Below are positions 50,201 through 62,300 of a stretch of DNA of 64,000 nt, in pieces; position 1 is the first letter of the stretch; each line of letters starts with the position of its first letter. The notes beneath the pieces are model-generated. The model ran no database searches. It saw nothing but the letters and a program-made list of their open reading frames with translations, and was not told where the DNA came from. The translations under genes and the position numbers were made by a program. This stretch comes from Pachypanchax playfairii (lineage: Eukaryota > Chordata > Actinopteri > Cyprinodontiformes > Aplocheilidae): positions 9,528,040 to 9,592,039 of the forward strand of contig SSNP01000005.1 in NCBI GenBank assembly GCA_006937955.1, given 5' to 3'.

Positions 50201-51275
50201 TAAAATAAAGTAAAAACTCACCTTGTAACTGTGTAGCTTACACAGTGTCATTATTCTGTGCAGCCATTCCCAAATGGCATTTTTGCTCCCTCCCTCCCCT
50301 CCGTTCCCATCCGGCAACACTCCTTTTTCCTTTTTCAGACCTTCAGTTTCTGAGTTATTATTTGTGGATTTGCTATATGAGATGATCCAGTGAGGAACAA
50401 ACAACACAAAGAAAAAAAAAATGTGCCAAAAAGCAACTTAACTGTATATTTGTCTTTTGCTTTAGGACTATCTTAGTTACAGCATTCTTAAGCTGTTAGA
50501 TAATATGACAATATGGTGCCATCTCCTGGAAATCTTGAGAACAACACACATTTTTTTAGATCCTTTTGCAGCTTCCTGCAGGAGGAAGTGCAGTCATTGT
50601 TATTACTTTGTAAAACAAACAGGTTATATGTATGTCTTTGTATATATAAAACATACATGCAACCTGTGTTTCTATTTGCTTTGACATTTGTGTCTTAAAT
50701 TTTGAAGACACAGTTGCTTGATTTGAATAATGAGGGTTTTTAATCCCAGTTAAACACTAATAACAGCTGAGAGGTGAACATGTAGGGTCTGATCTCAGAC
50801 ACGGGTTGTTCTGGTTTGAAGAATCAGCACTGAACTGGTTGAGTTGTTGTGCAAGTTTACTACAAGTGGAAATTCAAAGTGAGCCGTGTGTAAGGGACAG
50901 ACACATCATTAGGTCGAATAAGTTCTGCTAAGGGTTATCTTTTCATATTTCTTAATCAACAAAGCACAATCTACTCAGTGTAGAAGAAGAAGTGTGACTT
51001 TTTTTTTAAAAACCCACTGGAACTGGTTGATCTCTACTAGACCCAGTGATCTTATCATCTAAAGGTTTTGGGGATTTTTTTTTCGTTTGTTTTCTTATTT
51101 TATTTTTTGTTTCATTGTTGGTTTTATCCTTGTTTGCACTGTGAAGTTTAGAAAGGTGGCTGTATCACTGCAACGCCTCAGACTTGTCTCACACCTGAAC
51201 TTCCCCCTTCTCTGTATTTAAAGACAATGTTTCTCCTTCTGGACATAAACAATAAACAAACCCCAAAAATAAAAA
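47231..51275 (+). other. shank3 3'UTR (about 4 kb, end uncertain)
   Basis: AT-rich sequence without genes follows the stop. Candidate poly(A) signals include AATAAA at 51251-51256, after a less AT-rich stretch, and at 51406-51411. An AATAAA near 48071 could end shorter transcripts. (TA)n runs at 47975-48060 and 48233-48300 and a 23-base A run near 49525 lie inside. Transcript data would be needed to fix the end. Confidence 0.5.
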
Positions 51276-53043
51276 TCAAGTTAACCACAAGCTACCTAAT
51301 ATTCTTCAAGCAAACACAGCAAGGGCGACAGTAAAGACTGAGGCAAGATCTGAGATGTTGCCCCGGATATTTCCACCACAGAGCTATATGTTTGTTATAA
51401 TATGTAATAAATTTATAATTAAAACATTGTGTGGCATATTTTTCTTCCTGCATTGGGGTCTTATTAATACAAAAAAGGAGATTATCTGATTGAATACAAT
51501 AGAATAGTTTGGGATGCCATCTGATCTTCAGGATGACAGGTTCTACATATTCACGTAGGAAGTTCTAAAAAAGTCTGAAAATAAATGTCTGAACTATTCT
51601 GACCCATATTGAGTTAAAAAAGCAGCTGACCTACTGTTAAACACAGAGGTGGATGTATCATTATTAGGAGTTGTGTTGCAGACATGACAAAGACATGACA
51701 AAGACAAACTTTTCAACCATCTTAAAGAGGTCCTTCCATTAAAAACGTTTTTTCTGAGGTTTCTGTTGAATATTTTAGCTCCACATGTGTTCTTACCTTC
51801 ATAGTGGGTGTGAAAACAGGTCAACAACTTCTCTTTCAGTTTTAATCTCTCAAACTACGCAGGTGGATAACACCCGAGTTCTCCTGAGTCCGAACAGCCT
51901 GTATCTGTTTCATCACAACTCCTTTGTTCGTTAGTATTCGGCAGCTCCCGCAGTTGAAACCACACCTAGCATGCTGCTGGCTAAAAGCTGTAGCATAACG
52001 TAGCAAACAGGAAGACACGACGTCTGCTGTTGCCATGCGCAGCAGGGCAGGAAACAGTATACCTTGCTCTCATAGGCTAGTTTGTTAGCCAATCAGAGTC
52101 CAGCAAGTTCTAATAATGAATATGAACGAGCTACTGCCGAAGCAGCCTGACGGAACCAGACAAATTTTAATGCAGACAGATTGCAAGGTCTGTTAATCAG
52201 TGTTTCCTGACATTTTTTAGAGATAAAATGTTTCATATTACTGGTTAATACTTAAGAAATAACCACGAAGTCCTGAAATTTGTATGAAATGGCCTCTTTA
52301 ACAGAATGCAGAATGCATGAACTTGAAATTTAAATTTTTTTTATTTTGAAATTCTAAAAACATCACATGCAATTTTACAATCTGACAATAAAGAAACATT
52401 GTTCTTTTGAAATGTTGTTGCCTATTTAAAATCAGCACATTTTTAAAGTTGCTTTGGCTTCACAGTCACAGAAACTCCGACTCGAACAGGCAGTTGCTTC
52501 TTACAGAACGCCGACGTTCAGCTGACGTCGCTGGAATGCAGCAAACAGCTAGAGAGTTATGATAACAATTCATTTATACGGTACATTAAGCTTTCATTTA
52601 CAAGGCGCCACAAAAACTGGATTTACATCGTAGTATTAATGCAAGTAAAGCAGCTGCCTGCTGGAGCAGCACACGACACCACACAAAGACACAGAACAGC
52701 AGGAAATACCGTCTGTAATTGCACATTCTCTCTGTTTTTTATGCTTCACATTCTTAATTGTTTTTTTACTCACTTGAGCTAAAATTCTATCATTATTATA
52801 GTAATGAATAATTCAGAGTGTATATACGACAAGGCTAAACCAAGATAAATCTGATCATCAAGATGAAAGCTAATTATTCGACAGGGTTAATTTACCTGTT
52901 TTCTTTACCAGATTTACAACATAAGGAGAAATAGAGTGTTGATGGGGGGAGATCAGAGGCGTCTGACATGATCTTCAATCTGGATAAATTACCGTATAAG
53001 ATTAATTGACCTTTTTGATGGTTGAAGCATGAAAAAATAACTT
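51276..53043. other. Intergenic region between convergent shank3 and rabl2
   Basis: Holds the T2-like MITE at 51726-52297 and otherwise nothing I can name. Part of it must be rabl2 3'UTR, but I found no convincing poly(A) signal for it. Confidence 0.6.
51726..52297. mobile_element. T2/Kolobok-like MITE, TTAA target duplication
   Basis: 572 bp with TTAA on both sides (51722-51725 and 52298-52301) and imperfect inverted ends AGAGGTCCTTCC / AGAGGCCATTTC. Reading the - strand, a CCAAT-type box (CTGATTGGCTAAC) precedes an ATG that opens 64 codons (52036-51842). No transposase. Confidence 0.65.
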
Positions 53044-54471
53044 TTAAACCAATTCTGGACTCTCTGATTTGAGTCCATCTTCATCTGCCTCGGAGTTCTG
53101 CTCTTTCTTCTCCAGATCAAAGTTCTAAAGAAAAAAAAAAACCTGATTAGTGGAAGATGTTTCCACATAAAAAAGAAAGTATTATGTTGAAAAGCTCTTA
53201 CTGATTAATAATATCAGTTTTAAAGCAGAATCAGAAGTGTGGCAAACCTCTAATTCTTGCATCACTTCATCCATGAAGTCGCTGGGGTTTTGCTTGTAGT
53301 CCACAGCTCTCTTTATCATGTCCCTGAACATCTGATGGGATAGTTACAGTCAGATCTGTTAGCATGCAGCTCAACAGTTACAGAAAGTTCATGAGATAAG
53401 AAATAAAAGACAAAACCTTAACAACATTGGTCCCGTCAGCTGCTGAGACGAAATAAAAAGGGAGTCCGTGTTTCTTCACGAAGTTAAAGCTTCTTTGTGT
53501 CACTTTTAGGTCGGCTGCAGAAGGAAAATACCCACATACGTATATCCTGCTCATCGTAGTTTAACAACTGAATGTTGATCGCGATGTTTTGTGTCACGAT
53601 CAGACTCACCATCGATTTTGTTGGCAACCACGCAGCAGGGTATCTCTGGTCTGTACTCCCTCAGCTCTTTATACCAGTTGGCTAAATTTTTATACGTGAG
53701 CTTCCTTTGAACATCAAAAACCTATGAAAGAGAGCGATTTGAAAACATTTTATTGACAGTAGTCACCGAACACAACACCGCTGCCATATTTAAACTTCAT
53801 CTAATATGTGATGATGAAATATTATCAAAGTTTTTTTGAGAATCTTTTAAAAGGTTTTAATCTTTACTTCTCTAAATCATTTTAATGGTCCCAAACAAGT
53901 TAATTTCATCTTCTTGTAAAAAGACGTGTGTCTTACCATGATGCATGCATGTGCTTTATGGTAGTATGAAGGATGCATGCTCTGAAAACGTTCCTGACCA
54001 GCGGTGTCCCAGAAATCTGGGGATCAGAAGGAATATCATTTGGTTCTTTAAGGTGATTTTCAACAGTGTGACTCTGTTTTAAACACACTGAACCTACCAA
54101 CAACCACATTCTTGTTTCCTACAGTTGCTGTGTGTTTATAGAGAGTCAGAGCATATGTTGATAACTGCTGGGGGCGACTGCAGGCAGTGTTAAAGACCCT
54201 AAATAAAACTCACAAACATGAACTTATACATTTTAACTGTTAAACTTATTGAAGGATACAATTCATCCATAAGAAACCTCTCCATCAGCCTGCGAGAAGA
54301 GGAAAGAGAGTCAATAATCTCAGCAGACAGAGACACGAACATTACTCAATGAGTTTATACTCACTTAGATTTACCAACTGCACTGTCTCCCAAACAGATG
54401 ATCTTAACTTGTTCGTCCGCATCGTAGTTCTTTTGGTCCAGTTCGGGGATGTTGCCAACCTCATTAGCCAT
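53044..54471 (-). CDS. rabl2: RAB-like GTPase RABL2
   Basis: Eight exons on the - strand: 54471-54365, 54289-54260, 54177-54098, 54016-53937, 53721-53610, 53514-53417, 53331-53248, 53124-53044. All phases match and give 223 residues. GTP-binding motifs are GDSAVGKS (28-35), DFWDTAGQE (from 73), NKID (133-136) and SAADG (from 160). As in known RABL2, there is no C-terminal prenylation cysteine (ends SPELV). RABL2 acts with the IFT-B complex at the ciliary base and in sperm flagella. It lies convergent with shank3, as in the human SHANK3-RABL2B neighbourhood. The start is the only in-frame ATG in the first exon that gives the family N-terminus. Confidence 0.97.
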
Positions 54472-54574
54472 TTCACTTTTGCTATTTATTTTTTAAACAC
54501 CCGAAAAGGATTGAATGAAGCTTTCAAGTGAGCTGGATTGTTCCGCTATTAACAACGTAAGCTAGCTTGCCGTG

Positions 54575-54588
54575 GTTAACATGGTGCC
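54575..54588. promoter_or_regulatory. X-box-like motif upstream of rabl2
   Basis: GTTAACATGGTGCC about 110 bp upstream of the rabl2 ATG resembles the palindromic RFX X-box (GTTGCC-AT-GGCAAC) with mismatches in both half sites. Confidence 0.3.
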
Positions 54589-54881
54589 AGCCGAATTTTC
54601 CTACCCAGTATCAAATTTTTTTCTTAGAGCTTGTTTAGTTTAATGAAATCTGGTCTTCACGGAAATTGAAAACAGTTCAGCGATCGTCATTATTTCTAGA
54701 GATCTGTTTTCTGCCGGAAACACAGTAACGACGGACTCAAGTAGCTGTTAGCGTCAGATAATCTGCTTCATTTCCGCATCTATTCTGCACCAAAATCGGT
54801 AAAAGAGAAGTTTTAAATGAATCATAAACAGTAAATGATTTTTGCTGCACGACCATCGGTGTACGACGTCCCAGACGGCTC

Positions 54882-54894
54882 GTTTCTATGCAAC
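54882..54894. promoter_or_regulatory. X-box-like motif, rabl2 distal promoter
   Basis: GTTTCTATGCAAC, about 415 bp upstream of the rabl2 ATG, is close to the RFX X-box consensus with an intact right half site. Confidence 0.4.
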
Positions 54895-55561
54895 TGGGAC
54901 GCTAACAGGACCACTGTTTGGTATTTTGTTGTCCATACATGTGCCTGTCTGTAAATGCAAAATTAGGCGTCGCAAGATATTATTTATTTTTTCTGAATCA
55001 TGTTTCTAACTTTTTACATTATTAGAAACGGATTTATTCTTTCTTCTTCTTTTTTTTTTTCTTTAAAACTTGCGTGAAAAGGCAAACAGCCAAGTCAAAT
55101 GGTACAAATATCACTCTATTCCCAAATTAGACATAAACAATGATTAAAGTTTAAATTTGGTAGCTTACATCTAACAAATAATTCAATAAAATGCAATCGA
55201 AATTATGTTCCCTTATTACTGTTGTTTTTTCCATTAACTTCAGGCTACCCAAAAACAAACACAATTATAGATTCAGTGTTTTCTTAGAAAAAATAACAGA
55301 AAGAAGCAATTACAGTGCTGTTATGTTATTGAAATTCAACTTTAATCCTGGTTAAAATTCTAATAAAATATTTTGGGTCAATGAACTGTTGACACTAGTT
55401 TACATTAACATAAACATATACGTAAAATTGAATAAATAAATAAAAACAACAATCTACACAAAAAGCCCCCAAATCCACAAAATATGATCAAATTCTGATT
55501 GTTTCATCTCGTGTAACAATAATAATTAAAACAAACTGTTCTTTAATGAAACAGCTGTGGT

Positions 55562-56800
55562 TTATTTTTCATCCATATTTACAAACAGAGGTGAGATGAA
55601 CTGTGAATGACGAACTCCAAAAGTAAAGCTTGGAGCTTTGGGTTTTGTGAAAGTAACCTAAGAGGAAAAAAATAAATATTAATAAATGGAAATGAACAAG
55701 TCTTCAACGTGAGTCCTTTTTGATCCAATCAGATTTTTCCTACCAGCTCAGGATAATGACTTCCTGGACCTGGTTTTTCTTCAGCTTCATCAGGAACAAA
55801 ATTGCGGCCTGTCATGCTGAACTGTGGTGGTCTCTGCTTGTAAAAACTCACATCCACAACTTTGTAGGCAGCCGGGCCCGGAGTCTGGAGGGAAGACCAC
55901 AGCACAGCAAAATGTAAAAAGTTAATACAATTTTTTTTAAATTATTCTGTTCATACCTTCTTTAGATCCTCATGGAAGCTTCCCGTTTTATTGCGACTGC
56001 AGAGTGTGTAGGTGGGAGCTGAAGGTGTGATCACAGTTTTAGAGCCCAGCATAGGGGGCAGAGTGTAGGTAGCTGGACCTGCAGTAGAAGCAGCAGAAAG
56101 AGTTTGTTAAACTGATTTGTTGAAACTGAACTATTTTTAAAATAAAGTTGACAGTAAATCTGTTTGTTACCTGGTGTGAAGTTGGTAACAGCCTCTTTTC
56201 TCCTCCCAGACAGAGAAAACGCAGGTGCAGAGTGGAGGATCAGTTTCTCTGAACACTCTGGGGAGTACTGACCTGAAACACCAAAGAAAATCCCATAAAG
56301 ACCCTGTTGACAAATACGCTGCTGACAGGATCATTTACACTGACACTTCTGACATTTATTGTTACAAAATCTGTATTAAAACCTGTTACATTTGTCTGCA
56401 CTGACCTGGTCCAGGGGCGCTAAACGATCGCGGCTGCTTTGGACGGCCGTGAATTGAAAACGCAGGTGTGCCAGTTCGACCTCTTCTGGTGATGTTGGAG
56501 GGGATTTGATATCTTGGTCCAGGAGAACAGTTTGTGTTTCCACCCTCATGGCGTGCACCAAAACTAAACACGGGCGCTTTATACTTTGTGGGATCATGTT
56601 GACCTGCACAGAACAGGAATATGTTATGTCACTTATTAAACCTAATCGATGTTTCTAGTATATAAAAGAAAAGGCATTTTGTTTTTACCGATGAGTCCTG
56701 GTAGTGCATATTTAGGTCCTGGGCTACCATAGAGGGCAGCTATTGGTCCTCTTGGCTTGTGGGGCCTCCAAGTTCCAACCCAAGGTTCATTAGTTGGCAT
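55562..56800 (-). CDS. odf3b: Outer dense fibre 3-like protein ODF3B (CIMAP1B), SHIPPO repeats
   Basis: Six coding exons on the - strand: 56800-56689, 56603-56406, 56272-56171, 56078-55957, 55884-55744, 55657-55562, all in phase, giving 256 residues. The N-terminus PWVGTWRPHKPRGPIAALYG and repeated Pro-Gly-Pro SHIPPO motifs (SPGPKY, SPGPRY, APGPGQ, TPGPAT, TPGPAAY, KPGPGS) identify the ODF3/CIMAP family, whose members associate with axonemal microtubules. The length matches mammalian ODF3B. A 5' exon (from 57339 up to about 57400) has a GTAAAA donor. Splicing it would place another ATG (57343) in frame three codons upstream, so the start may be there (MRAMPTNEPWV). Confidence 0.95.
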
Positions 56801-57338
56801 TGCTCTAAAAAAATCAACAATTAAAAAAAACTGTAAAAGGTAAAACTGTGTGGACTATTTAATTCCCTACATTTTACAATACAGTCGAAATGAATATCTC
56901 TAAAACATTTTGTTATATGGCTTAGCATGTTAAATACATGTGTGTATCAAACATGAATAATTTTTTGTGACAGTTAGCTGTTTCATACAACATTTCTGCT
57001 AATGCCAGTTATCTAAAAGGTCATTATAAAATAAGTTATTCATGCATGAAACCAGACAAAACAGAAAACCAGTTTAAAGTCTGATTCTTTAGGACCAGAT
57101 TAGATGGGCTGATCAGTTCAAAAGACCTTTTCCACCTGTAAACTACTTAATAAATCAAAATCACGTCATTCTTACTTTTCTTATATCTCCTTTTGATTAC
57201 TATTTTTAAAAAGACTAATTAGATCTAAATTATGTGCCTGTCCATACTTTTGATTTCAGACACAAACTGTCTAAAAGTTGTGTAGAAAAAACTCCCTCGT
57301 CACTGTATTCGTGGACTTTAATAAACAGATTATTTTAC

Positions 57339-57400
57339 CTCATAAATGTCCAGCTTCCAGAAACCAGCAAGAGAATCCAAACACAGATTGTTAAGCTCTC
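57339..57400 (-). other. odf3b: odf3b 5' exon (mostly untranslated)
   Basis: The donor at 57338 reads GAG|GTAAAA on the - strand and pairs with the TTTTTTTAG acceptor before 56804. The upper limit is approximate. The exon ends ATGAG, which could supply an in-frame upstream start. Confidence 0.5.
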
Positions 57401-57420
57401 GTCAACGTCACTATGACAAT

Positions 57421-57437
57421 GTTGCCATGGAGATAAC
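57421..57437. promoter_or_regulatory. X-box (RFX-type) site at the odf3b promoter
   Basis: GTTGCCATGGAGATAAC contains a perfect GTTGCC half site, the AT spacer and a degenerate right half. It lies just upstream of the odf3b 5' exon, where RFX sites of ciliary genes are usually found. Confidence 0.5.
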
Positions 57438-57870
57438 TCTTCGACAGGCATGCTCAGTATGTACTGAAGGGATGAAGAACTGTAGAAGAATCTTGTGAAA
57501 AACTGCATGATGCAGATCTTGTAAATGATTTATGAGGTATGACACGCGGTAACCAGCAGGGCCTTGAGCCTATAACACAAAACAATTATTAACCACAATG
57601 AGTTAAAGTAAATATCATATATGATGTAAAGCTCCAGCACACTGACCATAAAGTGAATTCATCAGGCGTGTCTTGTTATTTGCTCTCACCTGATGTTGGG
57701 TTTTTTTTTGTTTTTGTTTTTCTTTCTCAAATTCAGCATCAGTTGTCTGTTTTCATAACATTTATAATTTATAAGGTTTGAAGAAGGATCTTGCTTTCAC
57801 TTATAACTTGATGCTGGTTGATATTAATTACTTTCCAGAGACTATTCTTTTTTATCATGGTGGTAATTAC

Positions 57871-58422
57871 TAGAGGTGGGAAAAATGATCGATTCTAAGA
57901 TGCATCGCGATTCGGCCGTGCACGATTCTGCATCGATGCAGCATGTGACATAATCGTGATTTCCACTCAATCCAGGTTCTCAAGTGTCCTTGTCTTTAAG
58001 CTGCTAAAAATGTTTTATCCAGCACACTTTGAATGAAAAACAAGGAATTGTTTTATTTGAATATTTGCACTTTTAAATAGACAGGCTAAGCCTATGCTAT
58101 TTGTTTTGTATACTACATGTGAAATGTAGAATCCTGTCTTATAGCTGCTGTACTGAAAATTTTATTTTTTAAACATACATTTTTTTTATTTAAGTAATAG
58201 GCAGCACACTTTAAAAATGGTCGTTCACTTCAGTGGAAAGATTTATGTTTTGTCAGGTATACCGTAATAAAAAAGAATTCAAAACAATATCCGACTGCTT
58301 GTAGTAAGTTATTGAAAAATTGAGTGCGAAGAATCGTGATGTATTGCAGAATTAAATCAAATCTTTAGGCAGATAATCGGAATCGGATCGAATCGTGAGG
58401 CAGGTAGAGATGCACACCTCTA
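57871..58422. mobile_element. hAT-type MITE with 8-bp target duplication
   Basis: GTAATTAC flanks the element exactly (57863-57870 and 58423-58430). The ends are inverted repeats TAGAGGTGGGA / TAGAGGTGTGCA. About 552 bp, with internal ATCGAT/CGATTC-rich palindromic stretches and no transposase. Confidence 0.85.
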
Positions 58423-59113
58423 GTAATTACTAATGTCAAGACTAAAGAAACGAACCAAATCAGTACCTGCTTAAACTGTTACCAAACAGGAAAAATAAAC
58501 CGATTATAAAACAATCCCTCAAATCCTTGGTTCATCACTTTGCTCTTGAAAAACGGGTTCATGGGATTTTGAAGTTGATATTTCTTTAACTTCCTGTTGC
58601 AACAATGCTAACACTAATTTGATGACCCAAAAGGCACAAGTAGAATTTCCGATGAGTTAGTTTTACTTCAGTCTCTTTCAGTTCCAGCTAACATTTTCAT
58701 TAGAATTTCTTCTTTGCTGCTTGTGTAAAGTTACTGCTAACGTCCATCAGCCATCACGAGGCTGCACTCTCCTGTAATCATGTATCTACATTTTAGTTTT
58801 TACTGACATAGTAAAAAATGAATGACAGATTTAATATTCTTTTGTTACTTATTAATTTACTGAGCTTTTGATACACTCAAACACAGGCTGTAGTGAATTA
58901 AAACCTAATATACTGTATGACATGTGAAAAAGCAGAGATCATAAGAGACATAAAAGGCATTAGGGAAAAGAAAATCTTGCTTAAGGTTCTAAAAATTACT
59001 ATCTAAGCAGGCAGAATTTTATTTTTTAATCTATTTATTAATTTATTAGTTTGTTTATTCTAACATTAATTCCATCTTGATACAATCACATCATTAAGAT
59101 TTAAAGATAAACT

Positions 59114-59119
59114 TTATTG
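59114..59119 (-). terminator. ptpdc1 polyadenylation signal AATAAA
   Basis: AATAAA on the - strand about 185 bases beyond the ptpdc1 stop. It is the nearest canonical signal. Confidence 0.5.
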
Positions 59120-59302
59120 AGACAAAAATGAAGCAACAAAATTCAGACATTGTTTATTTCAGGTACATGACTTGTACAGGTCTTTTCTGAGGTGACCTCC
59201 CCAAAGAAATTAGAGATGTTTCTTGCTATTTGTACTCTTGAACACCTAAATGAATGTAGCCAATTCATCAAGTATTTTCCGCAAGCTGAGTTTGATTTGA
59301 AC

Positions 59303-62300
59303 TCAAAGTGTAGCGTTGGTGCTGCAGGCCCTCGTGAGATGTCTGTTGTTGTGGAAGGTTTCTTTCAAACTAGCCTTAAGGATTTTGATCAGAGGTGCAA
59401 GATTTCCCAGTTCCTCTTGAGTGTGCTTGTGGATAAAAACAGAAAATCATGCATACAATTAGCATAAAGCATTATAAAGCATCACGTATTTAAAGAGGCA
59501 CGTTGTACTTTTACATTGTCTTACCCGTGTAAGTGCGACGATCAGCCGGTGGAGCACTGCAACCTCTCTGTGTGGACACATGCTGACCACTGTACTCACA
59601 CAGCTCAGCAGACAGTAGATGGTGTGTCTCTGTGACTGACATCATGGAAATACCACATTAAATCTTAAGTTGGAATGTTAAAATGTTTATGAAGAACCCC
59701 AAAGTGGCAAGAATGACTCCATCAGCCGTTCCTTTACCTTCTTGAGGACACTGAGAGGATTCTTGTTGCTTCCTCCATCATTTAACTTTTCAACATCTTC
59801 ACCGCTCAAAACAGGGTCCTGAAACAAGTGTGAAGGAGAAAGAAGTCTTCAATGAAACATGATGGTTGATTCTGAATAAAAGAGCGCCCATGATTTCACT
59901 TACCCTTAACTTCTCCAGCCAGGTCCACAAGAGACAACAGAGGACACGAGGGTCTGACTCGGTGACCAGAAGAGCCCAACCGCAGTCGCTGCTGTTTAGT
60001 TCCTCCTTTTGAGAAGATGAGTTGCTTTGCAAACTTGATGCAATCAAAGTGATCTTATCAAAGCAGCGGTTAATTATTTATTACCTGCAGCAGAGCTGAC
60101 TTCTGCAGAACGGTTTCTCCTGGAGGACCGTGTTCTGTCATCGCTTTGGCAACAAGACGAGCCATCGGAGTTGGGCCAGGATTCAGTGGATTTTTGTGCA
60201 ACTTAAATGTGGCAGAGGTGAGAAAGTTTGAAGCATTCAAGGCATACTATAGCTTGCTGTGTTATCAAACAGTAAAAATAGTTTACCTCCAAGTTGGAGC
60301 TGTATTTAGGAATTTCCTTTTCTTCTGAACACTTTGTCCTCTTCGTGCAGCTGCTGTTTGTTCTCAGTTTAGACACTGGGATTTTGAGTGCATTTTGAGA
60401 AGTGCAAAATATTGGAGTAACAGGTCTCAGATCAGCTTGAATCAGATCTTGTGCACACCAGTGTTTCTCTTTTCCGAGTGCAGCGGGACAGAATGAGCTC
60501 ACGTCTTGGTCCTTCAGAACAAAATGCAACAGAGTAATAAACCTCTGACCCTAATAAAAACATTCAGAAACACCGTAAAACGGCTTGTGTGTCGTGACCT
60601 TTCACCTCATTTGCTGTGATCTTGCTGAGATCCGATTCACTGTAGCTGCGTCTTCCTAATAACACCTCCGATTTTCTGTCCAAGAATCCCAGAGGTTCAT
60701 CCCAGGAGGACACGGAGCCCGCCCATGAGCCTTTACGCCCTTCATTCAGCAAGGGCAAAAACTGTTTAGATACAAGAGTCTCCCTCACAGTCCTGCTCAG
60801 AGTCCTAAGAGCTGATCTCCTCTCCAGCTCAGTGTGCACCTCTGGAGGAGAAGGCAGACCCAGAGCCAAGCAGGACAGACGCACACACAGGAGGTACACC
60901 ACCTAATCAATAGAGCAGCTGGTCAAATGGAGAAAGTTAACTGGCTATCATGTGATGACAGAGTCCTGACCTTTGGTGTGTGTCTGAGTTTGCGTGCCTC
61001 CTGGCCGTGCAGCAGCAGCGCTTGTCTGTTTAAGTAGTGCTGCAGAGTAAAAGGCGCCCCGTGCCGCAGGCTGAGGTCTGGGTACTGTACCAGCTGAGTC
61101 CCCAGCAGACGAGCAAAGTCGAACACCTGGTTTATCTGCGACCGCGTTTGGATGGAACGAGGCCGTCTAATGCGCACAAAGTGAACGGCCTCACTGGGGC
61201 TGATACGCAGGGTGTAGATCAAGTAACAGGCTATCAGGACACCTTTTGAGCAGCAGGAACACAACAAATCAACTTCAGCTAACATGCTGAGCCTTAGAAC
61301 GTTTCATATCTGTCAAAGATGATACGATATTTGCTTCAGTTTAGATGTTAAATCCCACCTGTCCTGCCGAGGCCTGCGTGACAGTGTACAGCCACTCGTC
61401 CTTCCTTCACTGCAAAGGCCAAAACCTTCACTCCATCAATCATCCCAACAAGAGATGTCACCCCAAAATCTGGCATGCCAAAGTTGTAAAAGTAAACTGC
61501 AGACAAATAGATTTAGATATTACATTGTTGCTTTACATCTAATATTTAGTTGTGTGATGCAGAATAGATTATGTAATCCACTTGATCGTTACTTCACTGA
61601 TAGAGAAACATAATCTTTACTGATGACGTTTAACTTTAAAGGCTTTTCTCACTCTCGTTGTCCATGAAGATCTGTGGAGAGTAGGTGAATCCGCTCTCAG
61701 GGTCTAGAGGAGGTCCACAGTGTGCGTGTTCCCCAGGAAGCTGCATGTTGATGATGGATCTGATCTTTAACCTGGGATGAAGACATTGTCCCTTTTAGTC
61801 TTTAACTCCATTGTTAGAGGACAGCTCAGATTACGCCTCACTGTACGGCCTTAGTTTTCCTTCACCTCACTTAACAGATGAATGTAAATGAACGTATTTG
61901 TGTTTGTTCTGATGCAGAAAAGCTGATGAGACTTTGTTCAACATTACAGCAGAATTCATTCTGGATTAACCAGTAATATGTACAAACCACACAGACGCGC
62001 CAAAATCAAACACTGATAAGTGATTACCTTTGAAATTGCTCTATGATGTTGTACTTCTCGATCAGCTGATTGGACGGTCGGGCCATTGCGATGATATCAT
62101 CTGTCACCCTGAGATAATCAGAAGATTTCGATCAATAACACACATCTTCTTGCTTTTATGCTGCAGCTTAGATAATAGTTTTTCTGTGAGAACTCAGTAA
62201 CATGTTCCCACCAGGAAGAGAAAAGGCCTCGAATGACTTGTTGGTTTGATTTCCAGCACTCTGGTCCTTCGTAACGACAGTCTTTTCCTCCGCAGGCCAG

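Larger units (their letters stand above)
57438..59302. other. Intergenic region between ptpdc1 and odf3b
   Basis: No gene seen. Contains the hAT MITE at 57871-58422 and the ptpdc1 poly(A) signal at 59114-59119. Confidence 0.7.

Noticed and set aside
60834..61249. + strand open frames over the ptpdc1 exons
   Set aside because: Shadows of well-supported - strand exons with matching splice phases.
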